Shown piece by piece: positions 32,527-41,957 of a stretch of DNA of 46,924 nt. The DNA lies in contig CAKZKA010000259.1 in the NCBI GenBank assembly GCA_937120965.1, forward strand, positions 1 through 46,924, given 5' to 3'. The first letter of the stretch is position 1; every line of letters starts with the position of its first letter. The notes beneath the pieces were generated by a model. It saw only the letters and a program-made list of their open reading frames with translations, had not been told where the DNA came from and ran no database searches. Source of the stretch: an uncultured Chloroflexota bacterium. GTDB lineage: Bacteria > Chloroflexota > Chloroflexia > Chloroflexales > Chloroflexaceae. Both the position numbers and the translations under genes were made by a program.

Positions 32527-32607
32527 TCGGGCAGACAAACTCGTTCCAGAAATCACAAACTATCGCGTTGACGCCTGCCCTCACCGTGTCTAGTCTGGCT
32601 GCTGCCG

Positions 32608-35600
32608 ATGAGTGACATCACCCTCCACGCGACCGAGCCCGAGCTTCGCGCCGTCCGCGCTCGACTGCAAGCTGCCCGTGGAAAGCAGCTCTGGCGCTCG
32701 CTCGACGAACTGGCCGATACGCCCGCGTTTCAGGAACTGCTCCGGCGTGAGTTTCCCGCCGGAGCCGCTGAATTGCCAGCCGATCCGCTGACCCGGCGCA
32801 CCTTTCTCAAGCTGATGGGCGCGTCGCTGGCGCTGGCAGGCCTCTCCGGGTGCACCTTCGCCATCAAGCAACCCCAGGAGCTGGTGGCTCCCTTTGCCCG
32901 CGCGCCACACAATCAGGAGCCGGGTATTCCCCTCTACTACGCGACAGCCGCCAACTTCGAGGGCTTCGGCCTCGGTGTCGCGGTCAAGAACTACGATGGG
33001 CGCCCGATCAAGATCGAGGGCAATCCCAACCATCCCGCGAGCCTCGGCGCTACCGACCTGTTTGCCCAGGCCGAGATCCTCCAGCTTTATGACCCCGACC
33101 GGCCCGAGACGGCGCTCAACAGCGGGCGCATCAGCACCTGGGAACAGTTTCTCCTCGCTTTCAGCCAGGTGATGCAGTTGCAACGCGGCCTTCAGGGTCA
33201 GGGCCTGCGCGTGCTGACACCGACGATCACCTCGCCAACCCTCGTCGCCCAGTTCGAGGAGTTGCTCGCCACCTATCCCGGCGCGAAGTGGGTGCAGTAC
33301 GATCCGGTTGGTCGCTCCAACACCTACGAGGGCGCGCGGCTGGCCTTTGGCGAGGTGGTGGAGACCCGCTACCGCCTCGACCGGGCCCGGGTGATTGTCT
33401 CTCTCGATAGCGACGTTTTGCAGGACCCGGCGGCGCGCGCGCGCTACGCCCGCGACTGGATCAGCCGCCGGCGCGTGCTCAAGGACACGACCGCGATCAG
33501 TCGCCTCTACGCCATCGAGCCGGTGTTCTCCAACACCGGTGTGGTCGCCGATCACCGCCTGCGGCTCAAGGCTGGTGAGGTTGGCGCGGCTGCCGCCTAC
33601 ATCGCCGCGGCCCTTGGCGTGCCTAACGCGCCTCGCGCAGCTGTGCCTGAGGAGGCCCGTCCCTTCCTCGATGCGCTGATCGCCGACCTGCGGACGGCCG
33701 GCCCCGAGGGGGTGGTCGTGGTGGGCGAATGGCAGCCGCCAGTGGTGCACGCCCTGGGGCACGCCATCAATGCCACCCTCGGCGCTGTCGGCGTGACCGT
33801 GGAGCACACCGATGCGGTGGCGGCCCGCCCTGGCGACCAGATCGCCGCCCTTCGCGACCTGGTGAACGACCTCAATGCCGGTGCGGTCGAAGTGCTGGTG
33901 ATCATCGACTCCAATCCGGTCTTTACCGCTCCGGCGGACCTGAACTTCGCCCAGGCCCTGGGCAAGGCGCGCTTTACGGCCGCCCTCAACTACTACAACG
34001 ACGAAACCGCGGCGCTGGCCGACTGGTTCATCCCCCTCTGCCACACGCTGGAGAGCTGGGGCGACATCCGCGCCTACGACGGAACCGCGACGATTATTCA
34101 GCCCCTCATCCTGCCCCTCTATGGCGGGCGCACCGCCCACGAACTGCTGGCAGTGATGCTCGGCCAGAGCGGCCAGACCTCCTACGACCTGGTGCGCGCC
34201 TACTGGCAGCAGCAGAGCGGCTTTGAGGGCGCGGAGTTCGACAATTTCTTCCGCGGCAGCCTGAACAACGGCGTCGTGCCCGGTACCGCCCTGCCTGCTC
34301 GCCCCGTCGCCCTGCGCGCCGATCTGAGCTTCACCCTGCCACCCGCCAGCGAGGGCCTGGAGCTGATCTTCCGCCCCGACCCGGCGATCTGGGATGGGCG
34401 CTACGCCAACAACGGCTGGCTCCAGGAGCTGCCGCGCCCTATGACCAAGCTCACCTGGGACAATGCCGCTCTGGTCAGCCCCGGTACGGCCATCCGCCTG
34501 CTGAACCTGCCCTTCACTCTCGAAGACCTGGCCTCGCCCGACAACGCCGCTAGCCAGTGGGCCCTGGAACGGTTGAGCCGCGCCAATGGCACGTTGATCG
34601 AATTGCGCCATCAGGGACAGTCCCTCACCATACCGATCTGGATCGTGCCGGGCCACGCCGAGAATACTATCACCGTTACCCTGGGCTATGGCCGCGGCGA
34701 AGAGGCCGGTCGCGTGGCAGCCAGCACCGGCTTCAACACCTACACGCTGCGCACCAGCGCCGCGCCCTGGTTCAGCAGCCAGGTAGAGGTGAGCGTGCCC
34801 GGCGGGACCTATCCCCTGGTCAGCACTCAGGACCACTGGACGCTCGAGGGGCGCGATATTGTGCGCGCTGGCGAGTTCGAGCGCTTCAAGGCCGACCCCA
34901 AGCACATCTCCCGCGAGGTCTACCTGGAGGAGTACGGTAAGGAGACCCCCGGCCCAGGTACCGACGGCTATGTGAGCCTGCTGCCCGGCAACCTGCCCGG
35001 TTTTGACTACTCGGTAGGGAACCAGTGGGGCATGACCATTGACCTGACCGCCTGCATCGGTTGCAATGCCTGCGTGGTTGCCTGTCAGGCCGAAAACAAC
35101 ATCCCCATTGTGGGCAAGAGCGAAGTTGCCCGTGGCCGCGAAATGCACTGGATCCGCATTGACCGCTACTTCGCCGGGGCCAACTTCGATAACCCCGACA
35201 CCTACATGATGCCCATGACCTGCCAGCACTGCGAGCAGGCGCCCTGCGAACTGGTCTGCCCCGTGGCCGCAACCGTCCACGACGCCGAGGGCCTCAACAA
35301 CATGGTCTACAACCGCTGCGTGGGCACCAAGTACTGCTCCAACAACTGCCCCTACAAGGTGCGCCGCTTCAACTTCTTCCAGTACCAGGATCTGGAGGAG
35401 CCAAGCCTGAAGCTGATGCGTAACCCCGACGTGACGGTGCGCAACCGCGGCGTGATGGAGAAGTGTAGCTACTGTATCCAGCGCATCGTTGAGGTGCGAA
35501 CGAAGGCCAAGGTCCAGGGCAATCGCCCGATTGAGGATGGCGAAGTGGTCACGGCCTGCCAGCAGGCCTGCCCCACCCAGGCGATCATTTTCGGCGACAT

Positions 35601-35751
35601 CAACAATCCAGAGAGCAAGGTGAGCAAGTTCAAAGCGCAGCCGCACAACTACACGGTGCTCGGCCTGCTCAACACACTGCCGCGCACGAGTTACCTGGCG
35701 CGGGTATGGAACCCCAATCCGGCTCTGGCGCCTGCGCATGGTGAAGAGTAA
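32608..35751 (+). CDS. actB: Alternative complex III subunit ActB (molybdopterin-like plus Fe-S)
   Basis: A 1047-aa fusion typical of ActB. The N-terminal Tat-type signal (TRRTFLKLMGASLALAGLSGC, R63-R64, with a lipobox Cys at 82) sends it outside the membrane. Residues about 100-750 resemble the CISM/molybdopterin oxidoreductase catalytic chain; in known ActB this part binds no molybdenum (family knowledge). The ferredoxin-like part (from about 800) has CIGCNACVVAC (C816 onward), CQHCEQAPCELVCP, RCVGTKYCSNNCP, KCSYC and CQQACP, enough for four cubane-type clusters. It receives electrons from quinol oxidation and passes them to the c-heme subunits. First gene of the cluster. Confidence 0.93.
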   Translation: MSDITLHATEPELRAVRARLQAARGKQLWRSLDELADTPAFQELLRREFPAGAAELPADPLTRRTFLKLMGASLALAGLSGCTFAIKQPQELVAPFARAPHNQEPGIPLYYATAANFEGFGLGVAVKNYDGRPIKIEGNPNHPASLGATDLFAQAEILQLYDPDRPETALNSGRISTWEQFLLAFSQVMQLQRGLQGQGLRVLTPTITSPTLVAQFEELLATYPGAKWVQYDPVGRSNTYEGARLAFGEVVETRYRLDRARVIVSLDSDVLQDPAARARYARDWISRRRVLKDTTAISRLYAIEPVFSNTGVVADHRLRLKAGEVGAAAAYIAAALGVPNAPRAAVPEEARPFLDALIADLRTAGPEGVVVVGEWQPPVVHALGHAINATLGAVGVTVEHTDAVAARPGDQIAALRDLVNDLNAGAVEVLVIIDSNPVFTAPADLNFAQALGKARFTAALNYYNDETAALADWFIPLCHTLESWGDIRAYDGTATIIQPLILPLYGGRTAHELLAVMLGQSGQTSYDLVRAYWQQQSGFEGAEFDNFFRGSLNNGVVPGTALPARPVALRADLSFTLPPASEGLELIFRPDPAIWDGRYANNGWLQELPRPMTKLTWDNAALVSPGTAIRLLNLPFTLEDLASPDNAASQWALERLSRANGTLIELRHQGQSLTIPIWIVPGHAENTITVTLGYGRGEEAGRVAASTGFNTYTLRTSAAPWFSSQVEVSVPGGTYPLVSTQDHWTLEGRDIVRAGEFERFKADPKHISREVYLEEYGKETPGPGTDGYVSLLPGNLPGFDYSVGNQWGMTIDLTACIGCNACVVACQAENNIPIVGKSEVARGREMHWIRIDRYFAGANFDNPDTYMMPMTCQHCEQAPCELVCPVAATVHDAEGLNNMVYNRCVGTKYCSNNCPYKVRRFNFFQYQDLEEPSLKLMRNPDVTVRNRGVMEKCSYCIQRIVEVRTKAKVQGNRPIEDGEVVTACQQACPTQAIIFGDINNPESKVSKFKAQPHNYTVLGLLNTLPRTSYLARVWNPNPALAPAHGEE

Positions 35752-35766
35752 CTGGAAAGTGCAGCC

Positions 35767-36375
35767 ATGGCACAACCCTCCCGCACATGGATCGGCTCAC
35801 GGCTGGCGCGGATGGCCTGGTTGCCCCTGTGCCTGCTGCTGGTGGCCTGCCACGTTGACATGTACGACCAGCCCCGCTACCAGCCCAACCAGACCAGCGC
35901 CTTCTTTAGCGATGGGCGCGCCATGCGCCCCCCGGTAGAGAACACGGTGGCGATGGGGAGTTTTGACCCGAACTCACCCCTGCTGACCGGCAAGGTGAAC
36001 GGCGAGCTGACTGCCGAACTGCCGGTGGAACTGACCGCCGAGCTGCTCGAGCACGGGCGAACGCGCTACAACGCCTACTGCGCACCCTGTCACGGCCTCG
36101 CCGGCGACGGCAACGGCGTCATTGCCTACCGCGGTGATATGCAGGTGCCCAGCCTGCACCAGGACCGGCTGCGCACCGTGGCGATCGGGTACTTCTTCGA
36201 TGTGATCACCAACGGCATCAACCGGATGTACAGCTACGCCGCGCGCATCCCGCCCGAGGATCGCTGGGCCGTGGCCGCCTACGTGCGGGCGCTCCAGTTG
36301 AGCCAGTTCGCCAACGTGAACGACCTGAGCGCCGAGGAGCGGCAGCAACTGGGAGTGACCGGCCGTGTTGAGTAG
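35767..36375 (+). CDS. actE: Alternative complex III monoheme cytochrome c subunit ActE
   Basis: A 202-aa lipoprotein: the signal ends LLLVAC with Cys28 as the lipidated residue. One heme c site CAPCH (C105, C108, H109) lies in a class I cytochrome c domain, with the probable axial Met in NRMYSYA. It starts 15 bp after actB. In the family it is the subunit handing electrons to the soluble or oxidase-bound acceptor. The stop lies within a short direct repeat, GAGTAGTCT repeated three times. Confidence 0.9.
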   Translation: MAQPSRTWIGSRLARMAWLPLCLLLVACHVDMYDQPRYQPNQTSAFFSDGRAMRPPVENTVAMGSFDPNSPLLTGKVNGELTAELPVELTAELLEHGRTRYNAYCAPCHGLAGDGNGVIAYRGDMQVPSLHQDRLRTVAIGYFFDVITNGINRMYSYAARIPPEDRWAVAAYVRALQLSQFANVNDLSAEERQQLGVTGRVE

Positions 36376-36415
36376 TCTATGAGCCTGTGAGTAGTCTATG
36401 AGTAGTCTGTGAGCG
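36369..36415. repeat. GAGTAGTCTATGAG direct repeats at the actE stop
   Basis: Three imperfect copies of GAGTAGTCT(A/G)TGAG; the first supplies the actE stop codon. The rest of the gap (36416-36594) shows no gene or clear signal. Confidence 0.7.
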
Positions 36416-36594
36416 AGGTTTCCGGCTAAGGCAAGGTTCAGCAGCGGGCGTTTTTAAGGTTACAGTCGCTCCACATCTCCGCAGCTCTACACCTGCACAG
36501 AGCAGCCCTGCGGGGAGCCGTGGAGCAACCGTCGGGCCGGAACGCCCGGGGCCGAACCACGACCTGGTTTACAGACTATCGAGAGAGCTGGCCC

Positions 36595-37257
36595 ATGTCT
36601 GCACAGATCTTCCCGCGGAACGCCAATGCGTTCGTCTGGGTGAGCATTATCGGTCTGGTGGCGCTGATCGGCGCAACCGTTGCCGCCTTGATCGGGCTGT
36701 ACCTCTCACCCTGGTACACGGACGTCGGGGTGCCCAAGGCTCAGCCCGTGCCGTTCAGCCACAAGCACCACGTTGACCAGTTAAAGATTGATTGCCGCTA
36801 CTGCCACGCAACGGTCGAGCGCGCGGCCCACGCGGGATTCCCCTCGACAGATACATGCATGTCGTGTCACTCGCAGGTGTGGACGAACAGCCCCCTGTTG
36901 CAGCCGGTGCGCGATAGCTATCGCACCGGCGATCCTATTCTCTGGCGGCGGATCTACGATCTGCCCGATTTTGTCTATTTCAACCACAGTGTCCACGTGG
37001 CCAAGGGCATTGGCTGCGCCTCGTGCCACGGGCGCATCGATCAGCAGCACCTGGCCGCCAAGGCCCAGCCGCTGTTTATGGGCTGGTGCCTGGGGTGCCA
37101 CCGCAACCCTGAAGAGAATGTGCGCCCCCGCGATGAGGTCTTCAACATGGCCTTCGATCCTCTCTCGCTTCCGCTGGAGGAGCGTGTGCAACTGGTGGAA
37201 GCCTATCAGATCCCGACCGATGGGCGGCTGACCAACTGTTATGTCTGTCATCGCTGA
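36595..37257 (+). CDS. actA: Alternative complex III pentaheme cytochrome c subunit ActA
   Basis: A 220-aa protein with one N-terminal transmembrane helix (residues 13-35) and five CxxCH sites: CRYCH (67), CMSCH (88), CASCH (141), CLGCH (165) and CYVCH (215). Conserved SHKHHV and FNHSVHV segments supply distal His ligands, as in the cytochrome c7/c3-like fold of ActA. ATG at 36595 is chosen, with GAGAGA upstream; an in-frame ATG at 36520 adds non-conserved residues. It forms the heme wire next to ActB and ActE. Confidence 0.93.
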   Translation: MSAQIFPRNANAFVWVSIIGLVALIGATVAALIGLYLSPWYTDVGVPKAQPVPFSHKHHVDQLKIDCRYCHATVERAAHAGFPSTDTCMSCHSQVWTNSPLLQPVRDSYRTGDPILWRRIYDLPDFVYFNHSVHVAKGIGCASCHGRIDQQHLAAKAQPLFMGWCLGCHRNPEENVRPRDEVFNMAFDPLSLPLEERVQLVEAYQIPTDGRLTNCYVCHR

Positions 37258-37265
37258 ACATTTCT

Positions 37266-37450
37266 GATGTGAACATACGGGGAAACCGGGTTTCCCCACC
37301 TGCGGTGAGCCTGTCGAACCGCACCCCTGCCTGTGGGGGCGCCAGCCGCTCCCAACAGCGGCAGGGGGATGAAGAAACCGGCTTTCCCCATCCCCCTGCC
37401 CATCGGGTCCCCGGTGATCCCGACAGCGGTTGGGGTATAGTGAAACCGGG
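37266..37450. repeat. Family C repeat cluster inside the respiratory operon
   Basis: Three GGGGAAACC-type palindromes (about 37279, 37368 and 37440) with CGGTGAGCCTGTCGAACC and CCCAACAGCGG segments lie between actA and the next gene. They separate two halves of an otherwise compact cluster. Confidence 0.75.
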
Positions 37451-37518
37451 TTTCCGCCCCGTGCCAGCGCAGTAACACGGCAAGCGCAGCTTGCAGAGAT
37501 ATTGAGAGGAACGCCGCA

Positions 37519-37923
37519 ATGGCTCATCACGGTCACGAACCAACCCCGGGCGCCGCAGCCGAGAGTGTGGCGGCGGGCTATGAACTGGCCGACATCCCCT
37601 CGTCGCGCCCGATCGTGCTCTTCGTGGTTGCGGTCTTCGGGTTGCTGGTCTTCGCCTTCCTGCTGGGGGTCGTGCTGGTCTCGATCCCGGGCGCTCAGGT
37701 GCGCGACACAAGCCATGCCGTGGATGTCAATTCGCCGCAGGCCCCGCCCGGGCCGCGGATCGAGGCCGATCCGACCGTGGACGGCGAGCGGATCGTGCGC
37801 GAGGCCACTGAGCGCCTGGAGTCGTATGGCTGGGTCAACCAGCGCCAGGGCATCGCCCACGTGCCGATTGAGCGCGCAATGGAGCTGTTGCTGGAGAAGG
37901 GTGTGCGCCCGTTTGAAGAGTGA
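37519..37923 (+). CDS. Small membrane protein of the ACIII/oxidase cluster
   Basis: 134 aa with one transmembrane helix (about residues 30-55) and a C-terminal soluble stretch. That stretch contains YGWVNQRQGIAHVPIERAMELLLEKG, a motif found in small proteins linked to SCO1 and oxidase genes. By position it could be the ActG-like subunit, but the sequence does not prove this. Start ATG with GAGAGGAA upstream. Confidence 0.75.
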   Translation: MAHHGHEPTPGAAAESVAAGYELADIPSSRPIVLFVVAVFGLLVFAFLLGVVLVSIPGAQVRDTSHAVDVNSPQAPPGPRIEADPTVDGERIVREATERLESYGWVNQRQGIAHVPIERAMELLLEKGVRPFEE

Positions 37924-38005
37924 GGTCAGTCAATCTCATGCGCCCCGCCAGAAGCCCGCCGACAGGGCCACCGTGGCGCACAACGTTTGAGTCCTGGTAA
38001 TACCT

Positions 38006-38845
38006 ATGTGGATCAGCCGCTGGTTTGGCTCTCTGCTGATCGTGGCCCTTCTGGCGCTGCCGGGCCTGGCCCGCGCCCAGAGCGAGCCGGATGCGCTGGC
38101 GAATGTCTCCTTCGAGCAGCGCCTCGGCGCGCAGGTCCCGCTGGACCTGTCCTTCACGGACGAGGAGGGCCGCCCGGTGCGCCTGGGCGAGTATTTCGGC
38201 GCGCAGCCGGTGGTGCTCACCCTGGGCTACTACGAGTGCCCGATGCTCTGCTCGCTGGTGCGGAACGGCCTGGTTGAGGCCTTGAACAAGGTGCCGCTGA
38301 CGGTCGGGAGCGACTTCCAGGTGGTCAATGTGAGCATTGACCCCCGCGAGACGCCGATGAACGCCGCCTCTACTCGCGCAGCCGTGGTCTCGCGCTACAA
38401 CCGGCCCGAAGGCAAGGCTGGCTGGCACTTCCTCACCGGCCCGCAAGACAGCATCACCAGCCTCGCCGAGGCGGTGGGCTTCAAGTACTTCTACGATGAA
38501 CGGATTGACCAGTACGCGCACGCCGCGGGGATCCTGGTGCTCACACCCGAGGGACGCCTGGCGCGCTACTTCTACGGTATCGAGTTCAATCCCAGCGATG
38601 TGCGCCTGGGGATCGTCGAGGCTTCGGGCAACAAGATCGGCACGCCGGTCGATCAGTTGCTCCTGCTGTGCTACCAGTTCGACCCCGCCACCGGCACCTA
38701 CACCGGTCTGGTCCTGACCCTGGTGCGGGTAGGCGGCATCCTCACGGTTGTCGTACTGCTGGCGTCGTTGTATCTACTGAGTCGTGGTTCGGGCCGCCCC
38801 GGCGCCCCTGGCGCGCCGCCTGGCCCGGTAGCCGCCTCGGGGTAA
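38006..38845 (+). CDS. SCO1/SenC family copper chaperone
   Basis: A 279-aa periplasmic-side thioredoxin-fold protein that delivers copper to the CuA site of oxidase subunit II. It has a signal peptide (residues 1-25), the copper motif CPMLC (C78, C82) and the third ligand H172 in YAHAAG. A C-terminal transmembrane helix (about 233-256) and a Gly/Pro tail follow; many SCO proteins are anchored at the N-terminus instead. It sits directly before coxB-type subunit II, as its role requires. Confidence 0.92.
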   Translation: MWISRWFGSLLIVALLALPGLARAQSEPDALANVSFEQRLGAQVPLDLSFTDEEGRPVRLGEYFGAQPVVLTLGYYECPMLCSLVRNGLVEALNKVPLTVGSDFQVVNVSIDPRETPMNAASTRAAVVSRYNRPEGKAGWHFLTGPQDSITSLAEAVGFKYFYDERIDQYAHAAGILVLTPEGRLARYFYGIEFNPSDVRLGIVEASGNKIGTPVDQLLLLCYQFDPATGTYTGLVLTLVRVGGILTVVVLLASLYLLSRGSGRPGAPGAPPGPVAASG

Positions 38846-38893
38846 GGCTCTTGACGGGATGGCGGGCGCGGCGCGCCCCGGATAGGATGCTGT

Positions 38894-40279
38894 ATGCGCG
38901 ACTTTCCTCTGTTCCCCGATCAGGCATCAACCTTCGCCGGTCAGGTGGACGCGCTCTACTGGGTGCTGGTTAGCCTGAGCCTGATCTTTGGCGGCGTCCT
39001 GCCCTTCATTATTCTCTTTTTGATGGTACGCTACCATCGGAGCAATAAGGCAGCGGACCGCCTGAACCAGGTCCACTCCAACCTGGCCCTTGAGTTGACG
39101 TGGTCAGGCATTCCCCTCCTGCTGGTGATGGGAGTATTCTTCTGGGGCGCCTTCCTGTACGTGCACATCCGCACCCCCCCGAAGCAGACGCTCGAGGTGT
39201 ACGTGATCGGCAAGCAGTGGATGTGGCACGTCCAGCACCCCAATGGCAAGCGCGAGAACAACGAATTGCACGTGCCGATCAATCGTCCAGTGCGTCTGAT
39301 TATGACCTCGCAGGACGTGATCCACAGCTTCTACATTCCCGCCTTTCGGGTGAAGCAGGACGTGCTGCCGGGGCGTTACACGTCGATGTGGTTCGAGGCC
39401 ACCCAGCCGGGTGAATATCACCTGTTCTGCGCCGAGTACTGCGGCACCGAGCATTCGCTGATGGTGGGCCGGGTGGTGGCCCTCAGTGTGGCCGATTACG
39501 AGCGCTGGCTGGTGACGCCGGGCGAGGTCATTTTGCCTGATGGGAGCAGCGGCGCCGCGGCCTCCCCGCCGGTGCTGGTGCCCGCCGGAGGCGACCCGAT
39601 GGCCCTGGTCGGCGAGCAACTGTTCACCAACCTCGGCTGCGCCGGATGCCACCGTATGGACGGTGCCGGGATCGGCCCCAGCCTCCAGGGCCTCTACGGT
39701 TCCCAGGAGCGTATGAGCGATGGCACAGTGGTTACCGCCGACGAGAACCACCTGCGGACGTCGATCCTGAATCCCGGCGCGCAGATCACCGCCGGCTACC
39801 AGAATGTGATGCCTTCCTATGCCAATCAACTTAGCGAGGATCAGATCAACCAGTTGATCGCTTATATCAAGTCGCTGGCTGACGGCGGCAGCACCAGCGG
39901 CAGCAGCGGCAGCGGCGCCGGCGGCGCAAGCGGGGCCGCCACGGGAAGCAGCACTGAAAGCGCCGGCGCGCCTCCGCCCTTCGATGCGGCGCTGGCGGCG
40001 CAGGGTGAGCGGGTGTTCACCAACCTCGGCTGTGTCGGCTGCCATCGCAGCGACGGCGCCGGCATCGGCCCACGGCTGGAAGGGTTGTACAATACCGAAC
40101 AGCGCCTGGCCGACGGCAGCGTGGTCACCGCCGATGAGGCCTACCTGATCGAATCGATCCGCAACGCCCCGGCAAAAGTGGTCGAGGGCTACCCACCGGT
40201 GATGCCGGTCTATGGCAACCAGCTTAGCGACGACCAGGTACGTCAACTGGTCGAGTATATCAAGTCAGTAGGGGACTGA
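38894..40279 (+). CDS. Cytochrome c oxidase subunit II with two fused cytochrome c domains
   Basis: 461 aa. Two transmembrane helices (about 18-45 and 68-95), then the CuA cupredoxin domain with C179-x3-C183-x3-H187-x2-M190 ([12 protein letters not shown]) and the upstream His in [10 protein letters not shown]. Then come two cytochrome c domains in tandem: CAGCH (C249) with Met in NVMPSY, and CVGCH (C380) with Met in PVMPVY. They are joined by a Ser/Gly linker (about 332-360). The two c domains are clearly duplicates (both have HRxDGAGIGPxLxGLY). It takes electrons from the ACIII subunits or a soluble donor. Confidence 0.93.
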   Translation: MRDFPLFPDQASTFAGQVDALYWVLVSLSLIFGGVLPFIILFLMVRYHRSNKAADRLNQVHSNLALELTWSGIPLLLVMGVFFWGAFLYVHIRTPPKQTLEVYVIGKQWMWHVQHPNGKRENNELHVPINRPVRLIMTSQDVIHSFYIPAFRVKQDVLPGRYTSMWFEATQPGEYHLFCAEYCGTEHSLMVGRVVALSVADYERWLVTPGEVILPDGSSGAAASPPVLVPAGGDPMALVGEQLFTNLGCAGCHRMDGAGIGPSLQGLYGSQERMSDGTVVTADENHLRTSILNPGAQITAGYQNVMPSYANQLSEDQINQLIAYIKSLADGGSTSGSSGSGAGGASGAATGSSTESAGAPPPFDAALAAQGERVFTNLGCVGCHRSDGAGIGPRLEGLYNTEQRLADGSVVTADEAYLIESIRNAPAKVVEGYPPVMPVYGNQLSDDQVRQLVEYIKSVGD

Positions 40280-40283
40280 AGCT

Positions 40284-41942
40284 ATGGCGACGACGGCCCT
40301 GCCGCAGCGCGGCTACCTGCACGACGACACCCCGAACCTCGGCGAGTGGATCAGGTCGTGGCTGTTTACGGTTGACCATAAACGCATCGCCATTCTGTAC
40401 CTGCTCGCCATCAACTTCTTCTTCCTGCTGGGGGGGCTGGCGGCCACCTTCGTGCGCATCGAGCTGATCACCCCGCAGGGCGACTTGATGTCGTCGGACG
40501 TGTACAACCGCATGTTCACGCTCCACGGCGTGATCATGATCTTCTTCTTCCTCATTCCGGCCATTCCGGCGGTGCTGGGTAACTTCTTGATGCCGCTGAT
40601 GCTCGGCGCGCGCGACCTGGCCTTTCCACGCCTGAACTTGCTGAGCTGGTACCTGTACATGTTCGGCGGTGTCTTCGCCCTCAGCGCTGCGGTGCTGGGC
40701 GGCGTTGATACCGGCTGGACCTTCTACACCCCCTTCAGCTCCACCTACTCGAACTCCAACGTGATCCTGACGATTACGGGCGCCTTCATTATGGGCTTCT
40801 CGTCAATCGCCACGGCGGTGAACTTCATCGCCACCACCCACAAGATGCGCGCGCCGGGGTTGACGTGGTTCCGTTTGCCGTTGTTCGTGTGGGCAATGTA
40901 CGCCACCAGCCTGGTGATCGTGCTGGCCACACCGGTGGTGGGTATCGCCCTGCTGCTGGTGGCGATCGAGCGCATCTGGGGCGTGGGGATCTTCGACCCG
41001 GCCCTGGGCGGCGATCCGGTGCTCTTCCAGCACCTGTTCTGGTTCTACTCGCACCCGGCGGTGTACATCATGATCCTGCCGGCGTTCGGGGTGATCTCTG
41101 AACTGATCTCCACCTTTTCGCGCAAGCGCATTTTCGGCTACGAGTTTATCGCCTTCTCCAGCATGGCCATCGCCATCCTGGGCTTCCTGGTCTGGGGCCA
41201 CCACATGTTCGTCAGCAGCCAGTCGGTGTACTCCAGCCTGGTCTTCTCCTTCATCACCATGCTGATCGCCATCCCATCGGCCATCAAGGTCTTTAACTGG
41301 ACGGCGACGCTCTACAAGGGCTCGATCAGCTACCGGACGCCGATGCTCTACGCCCTCGGGTTTATGGGGTTGTTTGTGATCGGCGGCCTGACAGGGATCT
41401 TCCTCGGCGTAGTGGCTATTGATATTCACGTTACCGACACGTACTTCGTGGTGGCGCACTTCCACTACGTGATGGTTGGCGGCACGATTATGGCCTACCT
41501 CGGCGGCATCCATTTCTGGTGGCCGAAGATGACCGGCAGGATGTACAATGAGATCTGGGGCGGCATTTCGGCGCTGATCATCTTCGTTGGTTTTAATATG
41601 ACCTTCTTTCCCCAGTTCGTGCTGGGCTACCTGGGTATGCCGCGCCGCTACCACGTGTACCCCGAGGAGTTCCAGATCCTGCACGTCCTCTCCTCAGCCG
41701 GGGCCACAGTGCTGGCGGTCGGGTTCGTCATTCCAATCATCTACCTGATGCTCTCGTTGAAGACCGGACGGATCGCCGGTGATAACCCCTGGGAGGCGAC
41801 CGGCCTGGAGTGGAGGACCTCTTCGCCGCCGCCGACCCACAACTTCGAGGCCATCCCCGTGGTAACGACCGAAGCCTATGCCTACCCGCCCGAGGCCGCC
41901 GCCCGCGACGCAGCCGAGTGGCGCCCCGGAAGTCCGTTGTAA
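40284..41942 (+). CDS. Cytochrome c oxidase subunit I (A2-type heme-copper oxidase)
   Basis: A 552-aa protein with about 12 transmembrane helices that reduces O2 and pumps protons. Heme a ligands: His in FTLHGVIM and in AHFHYVM. CuB/heme a3 ligands: FYSHPAVYI (His and cross-linked Tyr), WGHHMFV (two His) and VVAHFHY (His). The YSHP motif replaces the GHPE glutamate of A1 enzymes, marking the A2 subfamily. It starts 5 bp after subunit II. Confidence 0.95.
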   Translation: MATTALPQRGYLHDDTPNLGEWIRSWLFTVDHKRIAILYLLAINFFFLLGGLAATFVRIELITPQGDLMSSDVYNRMFTLHGVIMIFFFLIPAIPAVLGNFLMPLMLGARDLAFPRLNLLSWYLYMFGGVFALSAAVLGGVDTGWTFYTPFSSTYSNSNVILTITGAFIMGFSSIATAVNFIATTHKMRAPGLTWFRLPLFVWAMYATSLVIVLATPVVGIALLLVAIERIWGVGIFDPALGGDPVLFQHLFWFYSHPAVYIMILPAFGVISELISTFSRKRIFGYEFIAFSSMAIAILGFLVWGHHMFVSSQSVYSSLVFSFITMLIAIPSAIKVFNWTATLYKGSISYRTPMLYALGFMGLFVIGGLTGIFLGVVAIDIHVTDTYFVVAHFHYVMVGGTIMAYLGGIHFWWPKMTGRMYNEIWGGISALIIFVGFNMTFFPQFVLGYLGMPRRYHVYPEEFQILHVLSSAGATVLAVGFVIPIIYLMLSLKTGRIAGDNPWEATGLEWRTSSPPPTHNFEAIPVVTTEAYAYPPEAAARDAAEWRPGSPL

Positions 41943-41957
41943 GACGAGGAGAGCACC

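Noticed and set aside
32590-35775. A 1061-aa open frame on the minus strand opposite actB
   Set aside because: It mirrors actB, has no motifs, and long antisense frames are expected in GC-rich genes with biased third positions. ActB has five cysteine motifs and a Tat signal.
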